From: an uncultured Paracoccaceae bacterium
Lineage (GTDB): Bacteria; Pseudomonadota; Alphaproteobacteria; Rhodobacterales; Rhodobacteraceae
Assembly (NCBI GenBank): GCA_947500825.1
Contig: CANMTR010000023.1
Coordinates: 1 to 40,421 of the forward strand
Direction: 5' to 3'
Length of the DNA stretch: 40,421 nt
The position numbers and the translations under genes were made by a program. The notes beneath the pieces were generated by a model. It ran no database searches. It was not told the DNA's origin and saw only the letters and a list, made by a program, of their open reading frames with translations. This document shows, in pieces, positions 24,906 to 33,997 of the stretch. How positions within the stretch are numbered: position 1 is the stretch's first letter; each line of letters begins with the position of its first letter.

Positions 24906-27746
24906 ATGGCGTTCGAGCCGACGGACTACGACCCCTACGATTTCGCCAACCGGCGCCACGTGGGCCCCTCGCCGTCCGAGATGGAGGGCATGCTGGGCGC
25001 GCTCGGCATGTCCGGCCTCGACGCGCTGATCGACGCCACCGTCCCCCGGGGCATCCGCCAGGACGCACCGCTGGACCTCGGGCCGGCGATGACCGAGCGC
25101 GAGCTCGTGTGGTCGCTGCGCAAGCTCGCGGACGGCAACGCGGTGTTCTCGTCCATGATCGGACAGGGCTACCACGGCACGGTCACGCCGCCCGCGATCC
25201 AGCGCAACATCCTGGAGAACCCGGCCTGGTACACGGCCTATACCCCCTACCAGCCCGAGATCAGCCAAGGCCGGCTCGAGGCGCTGCTGAACTTCCAGAC
25301 CATGATTTGCGACCTCACCGGGCTCGCCGTGGCCAATGCCTCGCTCCTCGACGAGGCGACGGCGGCGGCCGAGGCGGTGACCATGGCGGGGCGCGCGTCC
25401 AAGTCCAAGGCGCGGGCCGTCTTCGTGGACGAGGGGTGCCACCCCCAGAACATCGAGGTGATCCGCACCCGCTGCGCGCCCCTGGGGATCGAGGTGATCG
25501 TGGGGGACCCCTCGGAGATGGAGGCGGCGGAGGTCTTCGCCGGCGTGTTCCAGTATCCCGGCACCCACGGTGGCCTGCGCGACGTTTCGGGCGAGATCTC
25601 GGCGCTCCACGAGGCGAACGGGATCGGCATCGTCATCGCGGACCCGATGGCGCTGACGCTCCTGAAGGAGCCGGGCGCCATGGGCGCCGACATCGCGGTA
25701 GGCTCCACCCAGCGGTTCGGCGTGCCCATGGGATACGGAGGGCCGCATGCCGCCTACATGGCCTGCCGGGACCGCATGAAGCGCTCGATGCCGGGGCGGA
25801 TCGTGGGCGTGTCGGTGGACGCGCGCGGCAACCGCGCCTACCGGCTCAGCCTGCAGACCCGCGAGCAGCATATCCGCCGCGAGAAGGCCACGTCGAACGT
25901 GTGCACCGCCCAGGCGCTCCTGGCGGTGATGGCCTCGTTCTACGCGGTGTTCCACGGCCCCCAGGGGCTGAAGGCCATCGCCCAGTCCATCCACCTCAAG
26001 GCCGCGGGCGTGGCCGGGGCGCTGGAGCGGGCGGGTTACGACGTGGGGCCCGAACATTTCTTCGATACGGTGACGGTGGAGTGCGGTGCCCTGCGCGAGG
26101 TGATCTTCCGCGCCGCCGCCGACCGGCGGATCAACCTGCGCAAGGTGGGCGCCACCCGCCTGGGGATCACGCTCGACGAGACCACGCGGCCCGAGACGGT
26201 CGCGCGGCTCCTCGAGGCGTTCGGCGCCGAGGAGGCGTCCGAGGCCGGGCACCGCATCCCCGAGGCGCTGGCGCGCCGAAGCGACTACCTCACCCACCCG
26301 GTGTTCCACATGAACCGGGCCGAGACGGAGATGATGCGCTACATGCGCCGGCTCGCCGACCGGGACCTGGCGCTCGACCGGGCGATGATCCCCTTGGGCT
26401 CGTGCACCATGAAGCTCAACGCGGCGGCCGAGATGGCCGCCGTGACCTGGCCGCAGTTCGCCAATATCCACCCCTTCGCGCCCGCCGACCAGACCCGGGG
26501 CTACGCCGAGCTGATCGACGACCTGTCGCGGCGGCTCTGCGCCATAACCGGCTACGACGCCATGTCGATGCAGCCCAATTCGGGCGCCCAGGGGGAATAT
26601 GCGGGGCTGCTGACGATCCGCGCCTATCATGCCGCCAACGGCGACACGACGCGGGACGTATGCCTGATCCCGGTGAACGCCCACGGCACCAACCCCGCCT
26701 CGGCGCAGATGGCGGGGATGAAGGTGGTGGTGGTGAACTGCACCGCGCGGGGCGACATAGACGTAAAGGATTTCCGCGCCAAGGCGGAGGAGGCCGGCGA
26801 CAGGCTCGCGGCCTGCATGATCACCTATCCGTCGACCCACGGGGTGTTCGAGGACACGGTGACGGAGGTCTGCGAGATCACCCATGCCCACGGGGGCCAG
26901 GTCTATCTCGACGGGGCGAACCTCAACGCGATGGTGGGGCTGGTGAAGCCCGGCGAGATCGGGGCGGATGTGAGCCACCTCAACCTGCACAAGACGTTCT
27001 GCATCCCCCACGGGGGCGGCGGGCCCGGCATGGGCCCCATCGGGGTGCGCGCGCACCTGGCCCCGCACCTGCCCGGCTTCGGCGAGGCAGCGGACGGGGC
27101 GTCCGGCGCGGTGTCCGGGGCGCCCTATGGCTCGGCCTCGATCCTGCCGATCTCCTGGGCCTATTGCCGGTTGATGGGCGGCGAGGGAATGACCCAGGCC
27201 ACCAAGGTCGCGATCCTGAACGCGAACTACGTCGCCAAGCGCCTGGAGGGGGCCTACGACGTGCTCTATCGCGGACAGGGCGGCTTCGTGGCGCACGAAT
27301 GCATCCTCGACGTGCGCCCGTTCGAGAAGTCGGCGGGCGTCACGGTGGACGACATCGCCAAGCGGCTGATGGACAATGGCTTCCACGCCCCCACGATGAG
27401 CTGGCCCGTGGCGGGCACGCTGATGGTGGAACCCACCGAGAGCGAGACGCGCGCCGAGCTCGACCGGTTCTGCGACGCGATGCTGTCGATCCGCGAGGAG
27501 ATCCGCGCGGTGGAGACGGGCGGCGAGCGCGAGGCGAACCCGCTCAAGCGCGCGCCCCACACGGTGGAGGACCTGGTGGGCGACTGGGACCGTCCCTACA
27601 GCCGCGAGACCGGGTGCTTCCCCGCGGGCGCCTTCCGGGTGGACAAGTACTGGCCGCCGGTGAACCGGGTCGACAACGTCCACGGCGACCGCAACCTGAT
27701 CTGCACCTGCCCGCCGGTGGAGGAGTACCGCGAGGCGGCCGAGTGA
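24906..27746 (+). CDS. gcvP: Glycine dehydrogenase (decarboxylating), P protein
   Basis: This 946-residue single-chain P protein is of full length. It contains the N-terminal half with [15 protein letters not shown] and the PLP-binding half with K696 in [20 protein letters not shown]. It decarboxylates glycine and passes the aminomethyl group to GcvH. FTHPVFH-like [18 protein letters not shown] and [14 protein letters not shown] are typical of the family. The start ATG is preceded by GGAAGGGAC. It is the last gene of the riboswitch-controlled operon and ends 4 bases before the end of the convergent DUF2254 gene. Confidence 0.97.
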   Translation: MAFEPTDYDPYDFANRRHVGPSPSEMEGMLGALGMSGLDALIDATVPRGIRQDAPLDLGPAMTERELVWSLRKLADGNAVFSSMIGQGYHGTVTPPAIQRNILENPAWYTAYTPYQPEISQGRLEALLNFQTMICDLTGLAVANASLLDEATAAAEAVTMAGRASKSKARAVFVDEGCHPQNIEVIRTRCAPLGIEVIVGDPSEMEAAEVFAGVFQYPGTHGGLRDVSGEISALHEANGIGIVIADPMALTLLKEPGAMGADIAVGSTQRFGVPMGYGGPHAAYMACRDRMKRSMPGRIVGVSVDARGNRAYRLSLQTREQHIRREKATSNVCTAQALLAVMASFYAVFHGPQGLKAIAQSIHLKAAGVAGALERAGYDVGPEHFFDTVTVECGALREVIFRAAADRRINLRKVGATRLGITLDETTRPETVARLLEAFGAEEASEAGHRIPEALARRSDYLTHPVFHMNRAETEMMRYMRRLADRDLALDRAMIPLGSCTMKLNAAAEMAAVTWPQFANIHPFAPADQTRGYAELIDDLSRRLCAITGYDAMSMQPNSGAQGEYAGLLTIRAYHAANGDTTRDVCLIPVNAHGTNPASAQMAGMKVVVVNCTARGDIDVKDFRAKAEEAGDRLAACMITYPSTHGVFEDTVTEVCEITHAHGGQVYLDGANLNAMVGLVKPGEIGADVSHLNLHKTFCIPHGGGGPGMGPIGVRAHLAPHLPGFGEAADGASGAVSGAPYGSASILPISWAYCRLMGGEGMTQATKVAILNANYVAKRLEGAYDVLYRGQGGFVAHECILDVRPFEKSAGVTVDDIAKRLMDNGFHAPTMSWPVAGTLMVEPTESETRAELDRFCDAMLSIREEIRAVETGGEREANPLKRAPHTVEDLVGDWDRPYSRETGCFPAGAFRVDKYWPPVNRVDNVHGDRNLICTCPPVEEYREAAE

Positions 27747-27750
27747 CGCC

Positions 27751-29088
27751 TCAGGGCCGGGCGGCGGAGCGGCTGCGCGCCGTCGTCTCGCCCAGGGCGG
27801 TGGCGATCCCGTCCTCGGAGACATCCTCGGCCCGGGGCGCGGGGCCCGAGGCTGCCCCGGCCGCCCCGATCCGCTCCAGGTCCTCCACCAAGAGAATGCC
27901 GCTCCGGGCATAGGCCAGCACGCGGCCCGATAGGGCGCGGGCGGCGGCCGCCAGGCCCGGATCGGGGTGGCGCGAGAGCGCCCGGGCGGCGCCCTGCACC
28001 GCCATCAGCACCTCGTGGAAGCCCTGCCCGTCGCGGGCGATGGCGTCGAGGCTGTTGCGCACGACCTCCACCGGGTCGAGCCCGGGGGCATAGACGTTGG
28101 GGGCCGCGACCTCGTCGGGTTCCACCTCCGCCGGGAGGGACAGGAAGAGCCGGGTCAGACGGCCCACCACGTCCGTCCCCGTGCGGGGATCGTTGATGCC
28201 CGGGGACAGGGCGCGCTCCGCGATCTCGGCCAGGACGACGAAGGAATAGGCGGTGTCCTGCCCGTGCTCGCGCGTCTCGTCGGTGGCGAAACAGGCGCGC
28301 AACTCGGTGGCGCGGGCGTCGGACCAGTCGGACACGGAGACCATGGCGAGGGGATCTCCGGGCAGGACCCAGTCGCCGGGGGAGACGCGGAGATAGACCG
28401 TGCCGCCCCACTTGCCGGCCTTGTGGGACAGGGTGCGGGTATCGATTCGGTTGACGAAGATCGCGGACGTGGCGGTCAGGACATGGGCCTCGGGCGGGAT
28501 CGTGACGCGCCCGGTGAGCGCGTGGGCGCCCAGAAACGGTGCCTCGGCGCGGATGGCCACGGCGGCCTTCGCCCGTTCCTCGGCGCGGCGGATCGTGGCC
28601 TCGACCGAACCCAGCCCGTCCAGGTGGCCGACCCAGCGCAGGATCGCTACCACCACGAGCCCGATGACGCCCACGGTGAAGAGGTAGATCAGCGCCATCT
28701 CGTCGTCGGCGAAGAGGCCGGTGGAGAGAAGGATGGTCAGGGTCAGCGCGTAGACGAAGGCGCCCAGAAAGGTCGCCAGAACCGTCTGCGTGCGGCTGTC
28801 CTGCTGCAGGAGGCGATGGGCGCGCGGCGTGGCGGAACTGTCGGCTGCCAGATGCGCTGTGACCATGATCGACAGCGAGAACGTGGTGACCGCGAGCATC
28901 GAGCTGGTCAGGATGTCGAGGAGGCTCTGGAGCTTGGTCTCGTCGATCTGGGTCTTGAAGCTGAAGGGAAGCAGATCCGACAGCGGGGCGAGCAATGCCG
29001 CCACGATCGCGAGAAGCGAGATGAGCACGGCGCGCACCCAGAGACGTCGCGCGAAGAGCCTGAATTTCCAGAGAATGGAGCCGATCAT
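27751..29088 (-). CDS. DUF2254 integral membrane protein
   Basis: This 445-residue protein has hydrophobic segments at about residues 18-40, 58-82, 104-124 and 133-152 and a long soluble C-terminal part. DUF2254-type features are seen in [20 protein letters not shown] then [16 protein letters not shown] near the start, [14 protein letters not shown] near the middle and [19 protein letters not shown] in the soluble region. Molecular function is unknown; the family is widespread in proteobacteria. The start is set at ATG 29088 ([17 protein letters not shown]); the open frame upstream overlaps the tRNA genes and is not coding. It converges with gcvP. Confidence 0.85.
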   Translation of the reverse strand: MIGSILWKFRLFARRLWVRAVLISLLAIVAALLAPLSDLLPFSFKTQIDETKLQSLLDILTSSMLAVTTFSLSIMVTAHLAADSSATPRAHRLLQQDSRTQTVLATFLGAFVYALTLTILLSTGLFADDEMALIYLFTVGVIGLVVVAILRWVGHLDGLGSVEATIRRAEERAKAAVAIRAEAPFLGAHALTGRVTIPPEAHVLTATSAIFVNRIDTRTLSHKAGKWGGTVYLRVSPGDWVLPGDPLAMVSVSDWSDARATELRACFATDETREHGQDTAYSFVVLAEIAERALSPGINDPRTGTDVVGRLTRLFLSLPAEVEPDEVAAPNVYAPGLDPVEVVRNSLDAIARDGQGFHEVLMAVQGAARALSRHPDPGLAAAARALSGRVLAYARSGILLVEDLERIGAAGAASGPAPRAEDVSEDGIATALGETTARSRSAARP

Positions 29089-29139
29089 ACCGGCCGGCAA
29101 CGTCGCCCGGATCGCACCGGTTCCTTGCTTGTTCCTTGC

Positions 29140-29168
29140 TTGACAATGCCCGGGCCATCCCCCATCTG
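29140..29168 (+). promoter_or_regulatory. Predicted tRNA-Ala promoter
   Basis: A TTGACA (29140-29145) and a weaker CATCTG (29163-29168) with a 17-base spacer lie about 14 bases before the tRNA. An 11-base tandem repeat, GTTCCTTGCTT twice (29120-29141), runs into the -35 box. Confidence 0.5.
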
Positions 29169-29181
29169 TCGCCGCACGGAT

Positions 29182-29257
<76 letters not shown>

Positions 29258-29268
29258 ACAGGTTTAGG

Positions 29269-29310
29269 ACGGCCGGCGGCAGAAATGTCGCCGGCCGTTC
29301 GCGTTTCGGG
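29269..29310 (+). terminator. Terminator-like hairpin after tRNA-Ala
   Basis: Perfect stem ACGGCCGGCG (29269-29278) and CGCCGGCCGT (29289-29298) with a 10-base loop, followed by TCGCGTTTCG. The tail is only partly T-rich. It would separate tRNA-Ala from tRNA-Leu. Confidence 0.6.
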
Positions 29311-29379
29311 GGCAATCGGAATGATGTTGCACCCGCGGGCCCATCCTGTACCTCTCGGACCCGTCCCCCCGCGGGACAT

Positions 29380-29465
29380 GCGGGCGTGGTGGAATCGGTA
29401 GACACGCGGGATTTAGGTTCCCGTGCCTTAACGGTGTGCGAGTTCGAGTCTCGCCGCCCGCACCA
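29380..29465 (+). tRNA. tRNA-Leu(UAG)
   Basis: An 86-base tRNA with the long variable arm of the leucine class and encoded CCA. Acceptor GCGGGCG pairs with CGCCCGC. Anticodon loop TTTAGGT gives TAG, reading CUA and other CUN codons. A weak TTGCAC-16-TACCTC promoter may lie at 29327-29354, since a hairpin separates it from tRNA-Ala. Confidence 0.96.
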
Positions 29466-29479
29466 GACCTCCCGGCCCC

Positions 29480-30064
29480 TTATCCAGGGCCTGGCCCCAC
29501 GCGCAGCCCGTCGAGGAAGACGTCGAGGCGGCGCAGTACCGCCGCCCGCCAGTTGGAATCGGGCACGCGCGCGTAGCACAGGGCATACATCGTCTCGATC
29601 AGGTCCTCGCCGGTGACGTCGTCGCGCAGGCGCCCGTCAGCGGCCCCTTGCCGCAGCAGCGCGTCGAGCGCGCCGACCAGCCGCCCCGACAGATCGCCGT
29701 AGGAGGCCTTCGCCTCGTCGGTCACGGTGACCGACAGGGCGCCGAGGAGGCCGCGCTTCGTCTCCACCAGGACGACGTTCGCATGGAGCCAGTCGCGCAG
29801 GGCGGCGAGCGGGTCGCGCGCGCCCTCCAGCGCCTCGGCCCGCTCGACGAGGCGCTCCAGGTCGTGGCGATAGACGGCGTGGAACAGCGCCTCGCGGGTG
29901 GGGAAGTGCCGGTAGAGGGTGCCCGTGCCCAGGCCCGCCTCGCGCGCGACGGCCTCGAGGCTGGCGCCCGGCCCGCCGCCGCCCAGCACGCCGCGCGCCG
30001 CCGCGATCAGGCGGTCGCGGTTCTCCTGCGCGTCGCGGCGCGGCCTGCGCTTGCGGTTCTCCAC
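29480..30064 (-). CDS. TetR-family transcriptional regulator
   Basis: This 194-residue protein begins with a basic stretch, VENRKRRPRRDAQENRDRLI, then has a helix-turn-helix in SLEAVAREAGLGTGTLYRHF at about residues 34-53, and a helical C-terminal ligand domain. The start is a GTG at 30064; no ATG gives a sensible N-terminus. It is divergent from the molybdenum hydroxylase operon at 30209, with 144 bases between. A perfect 17-base palindrome in the gap is the likely operator. The simplest model is repression of the operon, released by an aldehyde-like or aromatic ligand; this is inferred from arrangement only. Confidence 0.85.
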   Translation of the reverse strand: MENRKRRPRRDAQENRDRLIAAARGVLGGGGPGASLEAVAREAGLGTGTLYRHFPTREALFHAVYRHDLERLVERAEALEGARDPLAALRDWLHANVVLVETKRGLLGALSVTVTDEAKASYGDLSGRLVGALDALLRQGAADGRLRDDVTGEDLIETMYALCYARVPDSNWRAAVLRRLDVFLDGLRVGPGPG

Positions 30065-30081
30065 CCTCGCGACCTCGTCCC

Positions 30082-30109
30082 TTGCAAACGGAGGGGCCCT
30101 CCGTATATT
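30082..30109 (+). promoter_or_regulatory. Promoter with palindromic operator in the spacer
   Basis: TTGCAA (30082-30087) and TATATT (30104-30109) are 16 bases apart, facing the operon at 30209. The palindrome ACGGAGGGGCCCTCCGT (30088-30104), with 8-base arms around one G, fills the spacer and abuts the -10 box. A regulator bound here would block RNA polymerase directly. The TetR gene next door is the obvious candidate. Confidence 0.65.
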
Positions 30110-30208
30110 TACCCCCGGAAGCGCGCCCCGCTTTCCTATGTCCGACCATAGAGGCCGCCGCGCCCGGGCGCGAGGGCCGCGACCGCCACGCCTGCGAAAG
30201 GGGGACGA

Positions 30209-30706
30209 ATGTCGTTCCAGATCACCCTGACCCTCAACGGGACGGCGCGAGAGATCGCGCTCGACGACACGCGCGTCACCCTGCTCGACCTGCTGCGCGA
30301 ACGGCTGGAGATGCCGGGCACCAAGAAGGGCTGCGACCGCGGCCAGTGCGGCGCCTGCACCGTCCTGGTGGACGGGCGCCGGATCAATTCCTGCCTGACG
30401 CTCGCCGCCACGCTCGACGGGGCGGAGGTCACCACCATCGAGGGGCTGGCGCGCGGGGACGCGCTGCATCCCGTCCAGCAGGCTTTCATCGACAACGACG
30501 GGCTCCAGTGCGGGTACTGCACGCCGGGGCAGATCATGAGCGCCGTGGGCCTGATCGCGGAAGGCACCGCCGGCGACGACCCCGAGCGCATCCGCGAGGG
30601 AATGAGCGGCAACATCTGCCGCTGCGCGGCCTATCACGGCATCACGCTCGCGGTGCGCCAGGCGGCACGGCAGATGGACAACGACCCCAAGGGAGACGCG
30701 GCATGA
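30209..30706 (+). CDS. Molybdenum hydroxylase, [2Fe-2S] small subunit (PaoA/YagT-like)
   Basis: This 165-residue protein has two iron-sulfur domains. The plant-ferredoxin-like cluster uses CDRGQCGACTVLVDGRRINSC at about residues 46-66, read as C-x4-C-x2-C with a fourth Cys after 11 residues. The helical [2Fe-2S] domain uses QCGYCTPGQ and ICRCAAYHG. It passes electrons from the molybdenum site to FAD. Unlike E. coli PaoA, it has no twin-arginine signal, so the complex should be cytoplasmic. The stop overlaps the next start (ATGA), giving tight coupling with the FAD and molybdenum subunits. The substrate cannot be told. Confidence 0.92.
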   Translation: MSFQITLTLNGTAREIALDDTRVTLLDLLRERLEMPGTKKGCDRGQCGACTVLVDGRRINSCLTLAATLDGAEVTTIEGLARGDALHPVQQAFIDNDGLQCGYCTPGQIMSAVGLIAEGTAGDDPERIREGMSGNICRCAAYHGITLAVRQAARQMDNDPKGDAA

Positions 30707-31755
30707 AACCCTTCGACTTCGTCCAGCCGCGCTCGGCGCGGGACGCAGTGGCGCAATGGGGGCCGGACGCGGCCTATCTGGGCGGCGGCACCAACCTCGT
30801 GGACCTGATGAAGACGGGCGCCCTGCAGCCCGCCCGCGTGATCGACGTGACCCGCCTGCCCGGCCTCGACCGGATCGAAGTGGCGGCGGACGGCGCGGTG
30901 CGCATCGGGGCGCTGGTCCGCAACGCCGATCTCGCGCGCGACGCGGACTTCGCGGTGCGGGCGCCGATGGTGGCCGAGGCGCTGCTGGCGGGCGCCTCGG
31001 GCCAGCTTCGGAACGCGGCGACGCTGGGCGGCAACCTGATGCAGCACACCCGCTGCCCCTACTTCATGGAGCCCGACGCGGCCTGCAACCGCCGCGCGCC
31101 CGGCACGGGATGCGACGCGATCGGGGGCGCGTGGGACAACGCCGCGATCCTGGGCCACGCCCCGTCCTGCATCGCGACCAACCCGTCGGACCTGTGCGTG
31201 CCGTTGGCCGCGCTCGACGCGGTGGTGGAGGTCGAGGGGCCAGACGGCGCGCGCGACATCGCGCTGGAGGAGTTGCACCGCCTGCCCGGAGACGCGCCCG
31301 AGCGGGAGACGACGCTGGCACCGGGCGAGCTGATCGTCGCGCTGCGCCTGCCGGCGGAGGCGGCGGCGTTCGCGGGCCACGCGCGCTACCTCAAGGTGCG
31401 CGAGCGGACGTCCTACGCCTTCGCGCTGGTTTCGGCCGCCGCCGCCATGCGGCTGGAGGGCGGGCGCATCGCGGAGGCGCGGCTGGCGCTCGGCGCGGTC
31501 GCGGCGAAGCCGTGGCGCGCCCGGACGGCCGAGAAGATGCTGGCGGGCCAGCCCCCCGGCCCGGACCTCTTCGCCCGTGCGGCGGAGGCCGCGCTGGCCG
31601 GGGCCGCGCCCGCCGAGGGCAACGGCTGGAAGATCGACCTCGCGCGGCGCACCGCCGCCCGCGCGCTGGCGGCGGCGGCGGCCGGAACGCCCGAGCGGAT
31701 GCCCGCCCTGCCCGCGTCTCCCTTCTCCCTGTCGGAGGATCTGTCCCATGCCTGA
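30703..31755 (+). CDS. Molybdenum hydroxylase, FAD-binding subunit (PaoB/YagS-like)
   Basis: This 350-residue subunit has the FAD-binding segments AAYLGGGTNLVDLMK at about residues 23-37 and LRNAATLGGNLMQHTRCPYF at about 104-123. A Cys-rich stretch follows, with Cys in RCPYF, DAACNRRAPGTGC and SDLC, positioned as in PaoB, where an extra [4Fe-4S] cluster is bound. That feature separates it from ordinary CoxM-type subunits. The C-terminal CO-dehydrogenase-flavoprotein domain is of normal length. The start overlaps the small subunit stop, and its stop overlaps the start of the large subunit by 8 bases. Confidence 0.9.
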   Translation: MKPFDFVQPRSARDAVAQWGPDAAYLGGGTNLVDLMKTGALQPARVIDVTRLPGLDRIEVAADGAVRIGALVRNADLARDADFAVRAPMVAEALLAGASGQLRNAATLGGNLMQHTRCPYFMEPDAACNRRAPGTGCDAIGGAWDNAAILGHAPSCIATNPSDLCVPLAALDAVVEVEGPDGARDIALEELHRLPGDAPERETTLAPGELIVALRLPAEAAAFAGHARYLKVRERTSYAFALVSAAAAMRLEGGRIAEARLALGAVAAKPWRARTAEKMLAGQPPGPDLFARAAEAALAGAAPAEGNGWKIDLARRTAARALAAAAAGTPERMPALPASPFSLSEDLSHA

Positions 31756-33988
31756 CACGCTTACCCGCTTCGGCTCCAATTCCGGCCAGCCGACCACCCG
31801 CCGCGACGGGATCGCCAAGGTTACCGGGCAGGCCACCTTCGCCGCCGACAATCACCCCGAGGGGATGCTGCACGCCGTCTATGTCCCTGCGGGGATCGCG
31901 CGGGGGCGCGTCGCCCACCTGGAGGTGGAGGCCGCGCGCGCCCATCCGGGCGTGACCCACGTGATCACGCCGGGCAACCGGCCCGACCTGCCCGGCGATC
32001 CCGACGCCAAGCCGACGCGGTTCTCGTTCCGCATCGAGGTGCTGCAGGACGATACCGTGCGCTATGCCGGCCAGCCGATCGCGCTGGTCCTGGCCGAGAC
32101 GCTGGAGGCGGCGACCGAGGGCGCGCGCCTGCTCGCGCCACGCTACGAGGCGGAGCCGCCCCGCACGGGGCTCGACGACAACGCCCCCTTCGCGGTGGAG
32201 GAACCGGGATTCGGCGCGCCGGGCGACACCGTCCACGGCGACCCGGAGGCGGGCCACGCGGCCGCCGCCACGTCGATCGACGCCACCTACGACACGCCGC
32301 CGCAATACCACAACGCCATGGAGAGCCATGCCGTGGTGGCCCAGTGGGACGGCGACCGGCTGACCCTGGACACGCCCAGCCAGGCGCTGGCCATGTCCTG
32401 CGCCGCCTATGCCCACCTGTTCGGGATCGAGGCCGCGGACATCACGCTCCGCAGCCCCTACCTGGGCGGCGGCTTCGGATCGAAGGCGATCCCGAACGGG
32501 CCCATGGTGCTGGCGATCCTCGCCGCGCGGGAGGCGGGGCGCCCGGTGAAGCTGTCGCTTACCCGCCGGCAGATGTTCGGCCCCGTGGGCCATCGCGGCG
32601 CCACGCGCCAGCGGCTGCGTCTGGGCTGCGACGCGGACGGGCGGCTGACGGTGATCGACCACGAGACACTGGCCGCGACATCGACCTTCGAGACGTTCCT
32701 CGAATCGGCGTCGAACGCGAGCCAGGGTCTCTACGCCTCCTCCGCGATCCGCTCGGCCCACCAGGGCGTGCGCCTCGACGTGGGAACGCCGGGGCCGATG
32801 CGGGCGCCCGGCGAGGCGTCGGGCTCGGCGGCACTGGAATGCGCCATGGACGAGCTGGCCCAGGCCGCCGGGATCGACCCGCTGGAGTTCCGCCTGAGAA
32901 ACTACGCCGAGACCGAGCCCGGCACCGGCAAGCCCTATTCCTCCAAGGCGCTGCGCGAGTGCTACGCCAGGGGCGCCGAGGCCTTCGGCTGGGCGGACCG
33001 GCCCGCGCGTCCCGGCACGATGCGGAGCACGGACGGCAAGCTGGTCGGGTGGGGCATGGGCACGGCGTTCTTCCCCTCGCCCATGTTCGCGGCCGAGGCG
33101 CGCGCCACCCTGCGCGCCGACGGCTCCGCCACCCTGGAGACGGGCGGCGCCGACATGGGACAGGGCGCCTGGACGGCGCTGGCGCAGATCGCGGCCGACG
33201 GGATCGGCCTGCCCCTCGACCGGGTGGAGTTGCGCTCTGGCCTGTCGACCCTGCCCGACGGCGGCGTCGCGGGCGGCTCGGGCCATACGGCCACCGCCGG
33301 CGGCGCGCTCCATTCCGCGGGGGGCGACGTGGTCCGGCAGTTAAGCGAGCTGGCCTCCGGGCAGCCCGACTCCCCCCTCTTCGGCGCGGGCAACGCCACG
33401 TTCGAGGCACGGGGCGGGCGGCTTCAGATCGCGGGCGACGACGGCCGCGGCGACGCCTTCGCCGACATCCTGGCGCGCGCGGGCCTGTCGGAGCTGACCG
33501 GCTCGGGCAGCGCCTCGCGCCCCGACGCGGATTCGCGCGATTATGCCATGAACTCCCACGGGGCGGTCTTCGCCGAGGTCGCGGTGGACCCCGACCTGGG
33601 CCAGATCCGCGTCCGGCGCCTGGTGGGCGCCTTCGCGGCGGGGCGGATCGTCAACCCGCGGCTGGCCGAGAGCCAGCTCATGGGGGGCATGATCTGGGGC
33701 CTGTCCTTCGCGCTCCACGAGGCGGCGGTGCACGATCCCCGCTCGGGCCGGATCCTGAACGCCGACCTCGCGGAGTACCGGGTACCGGTGAACGCCGACG
33801 TCCAGGGGCTGGAGGTGATCACGGTGGAGGAGGACGACCCCCACGTGAACGCTCTCGGGATCAAGGGCGTGGGCGAGATCGGCATCACCGGCACGGTAGG
33901 CGCCATCGCCAACGCGGTGTGGCATGCCACAGGCACCCGGGTGCGCCGCTTTCCCATCGGCCTGGCGGACCTGCTGGCGGCGGAGTAA
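31748..33988 (+). CDS. Molybdenum hydroxylase, molybdopterin-binding large subunit (PaoC/YagR-like)
   Basis: This 746-residue protein of the xanthine oxidase superfamily has an N-terminal hammerhead-type domain with RRDGIAKVTGQATFAAD and VRYAGQPIALVLAETLEAA. The cofactor-binding region has YLGGGFGSK and TPGPMRAPGEASG. The catalytic base is E710 in IKGVGEIGITG. PaoC relatives oxidise aldehydes, including aromatic ones, using molybdopterin cytosine dinucleotide. No XdhC/PaoD-type maturation gene follows within the window, so insertion of cofactor must use a gene elsewhere. It is regulated with the two smaller subunits from the palindromic promoter at 30082. Confidence 0.93.
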   Translation: MPDTLTRFGSNSGQPTTRRDGIAKVTGQATFAADNHPEGMLHAVYVPAGIARGRVAHLEVEAARAHPGVTHVITPGNRPDLPGDPDAKPTRFSFRIEVLQDDTVRYAGQPIALVLAETLEAATEGARLLAPRYEAEPPRTGLDDNAPFAVEEPGFGAPGDTVHGDPEAGHAAAATSIDATYDTPPQYHNAMESHAVVAQWDGDRLTLDTPSQALAMSCAAYAHLFGIEAADITLRSPYLGGGFGSKAIPNGPMVLAILAAREAGRPVKLSLTRRQMFGPVGHRGATRQRLRLGCDADGRLTVIDHETLAATSTFETFLESASNASQGLYASSAIRSAHQGVRLDVGTPGPMRAPGEASGSAALECAMDELAQAAGIDPLEFRLRNYAETEPGTGKPYSSKALRECYARGAEAFGWADRPARPGTMRSTDGKLVGWGMGTAFFPSPMFAAEARATLRADGSATLETGGADMGQGAWTALAQIAADGIGLPLDRVELRSGLSTLPDGGVAGGSGHTATAGGALHSAGGDVVRQLSELASGQPDSPLFGAGNATFEARGGRLQIAGDDGRGDAFADILARAGLSELTGSGSASRPDADSRDYAMNSHGAVFAEVAVDPDLGQIRVRRLVGAFAAGRIVNPRLAESQLMGGMIWGLSFALHEAAVHDPRSGRILNADLAEYRVPVNADVQGLEVITVEEDDPHVNALGIKGVGEIGITGTVGAIANAVWHATGTRVRRFPIGLADLLAAE

Positions 33989-33997
33989 GGGGCGGGG

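Noticed and set aside
24849-27911. 1,000-codon frame antisense to gcvP
   Set aside because: Shadow of a long GC-rich conserved gene; the product is His/Arg/Gly-rich without domains.
29269-29298. Mobile-element inverted repeat between the tRNAs
   Set aside because: Position after the tRNA and a short loop fit a terminator better; no recombinase lies nearby.
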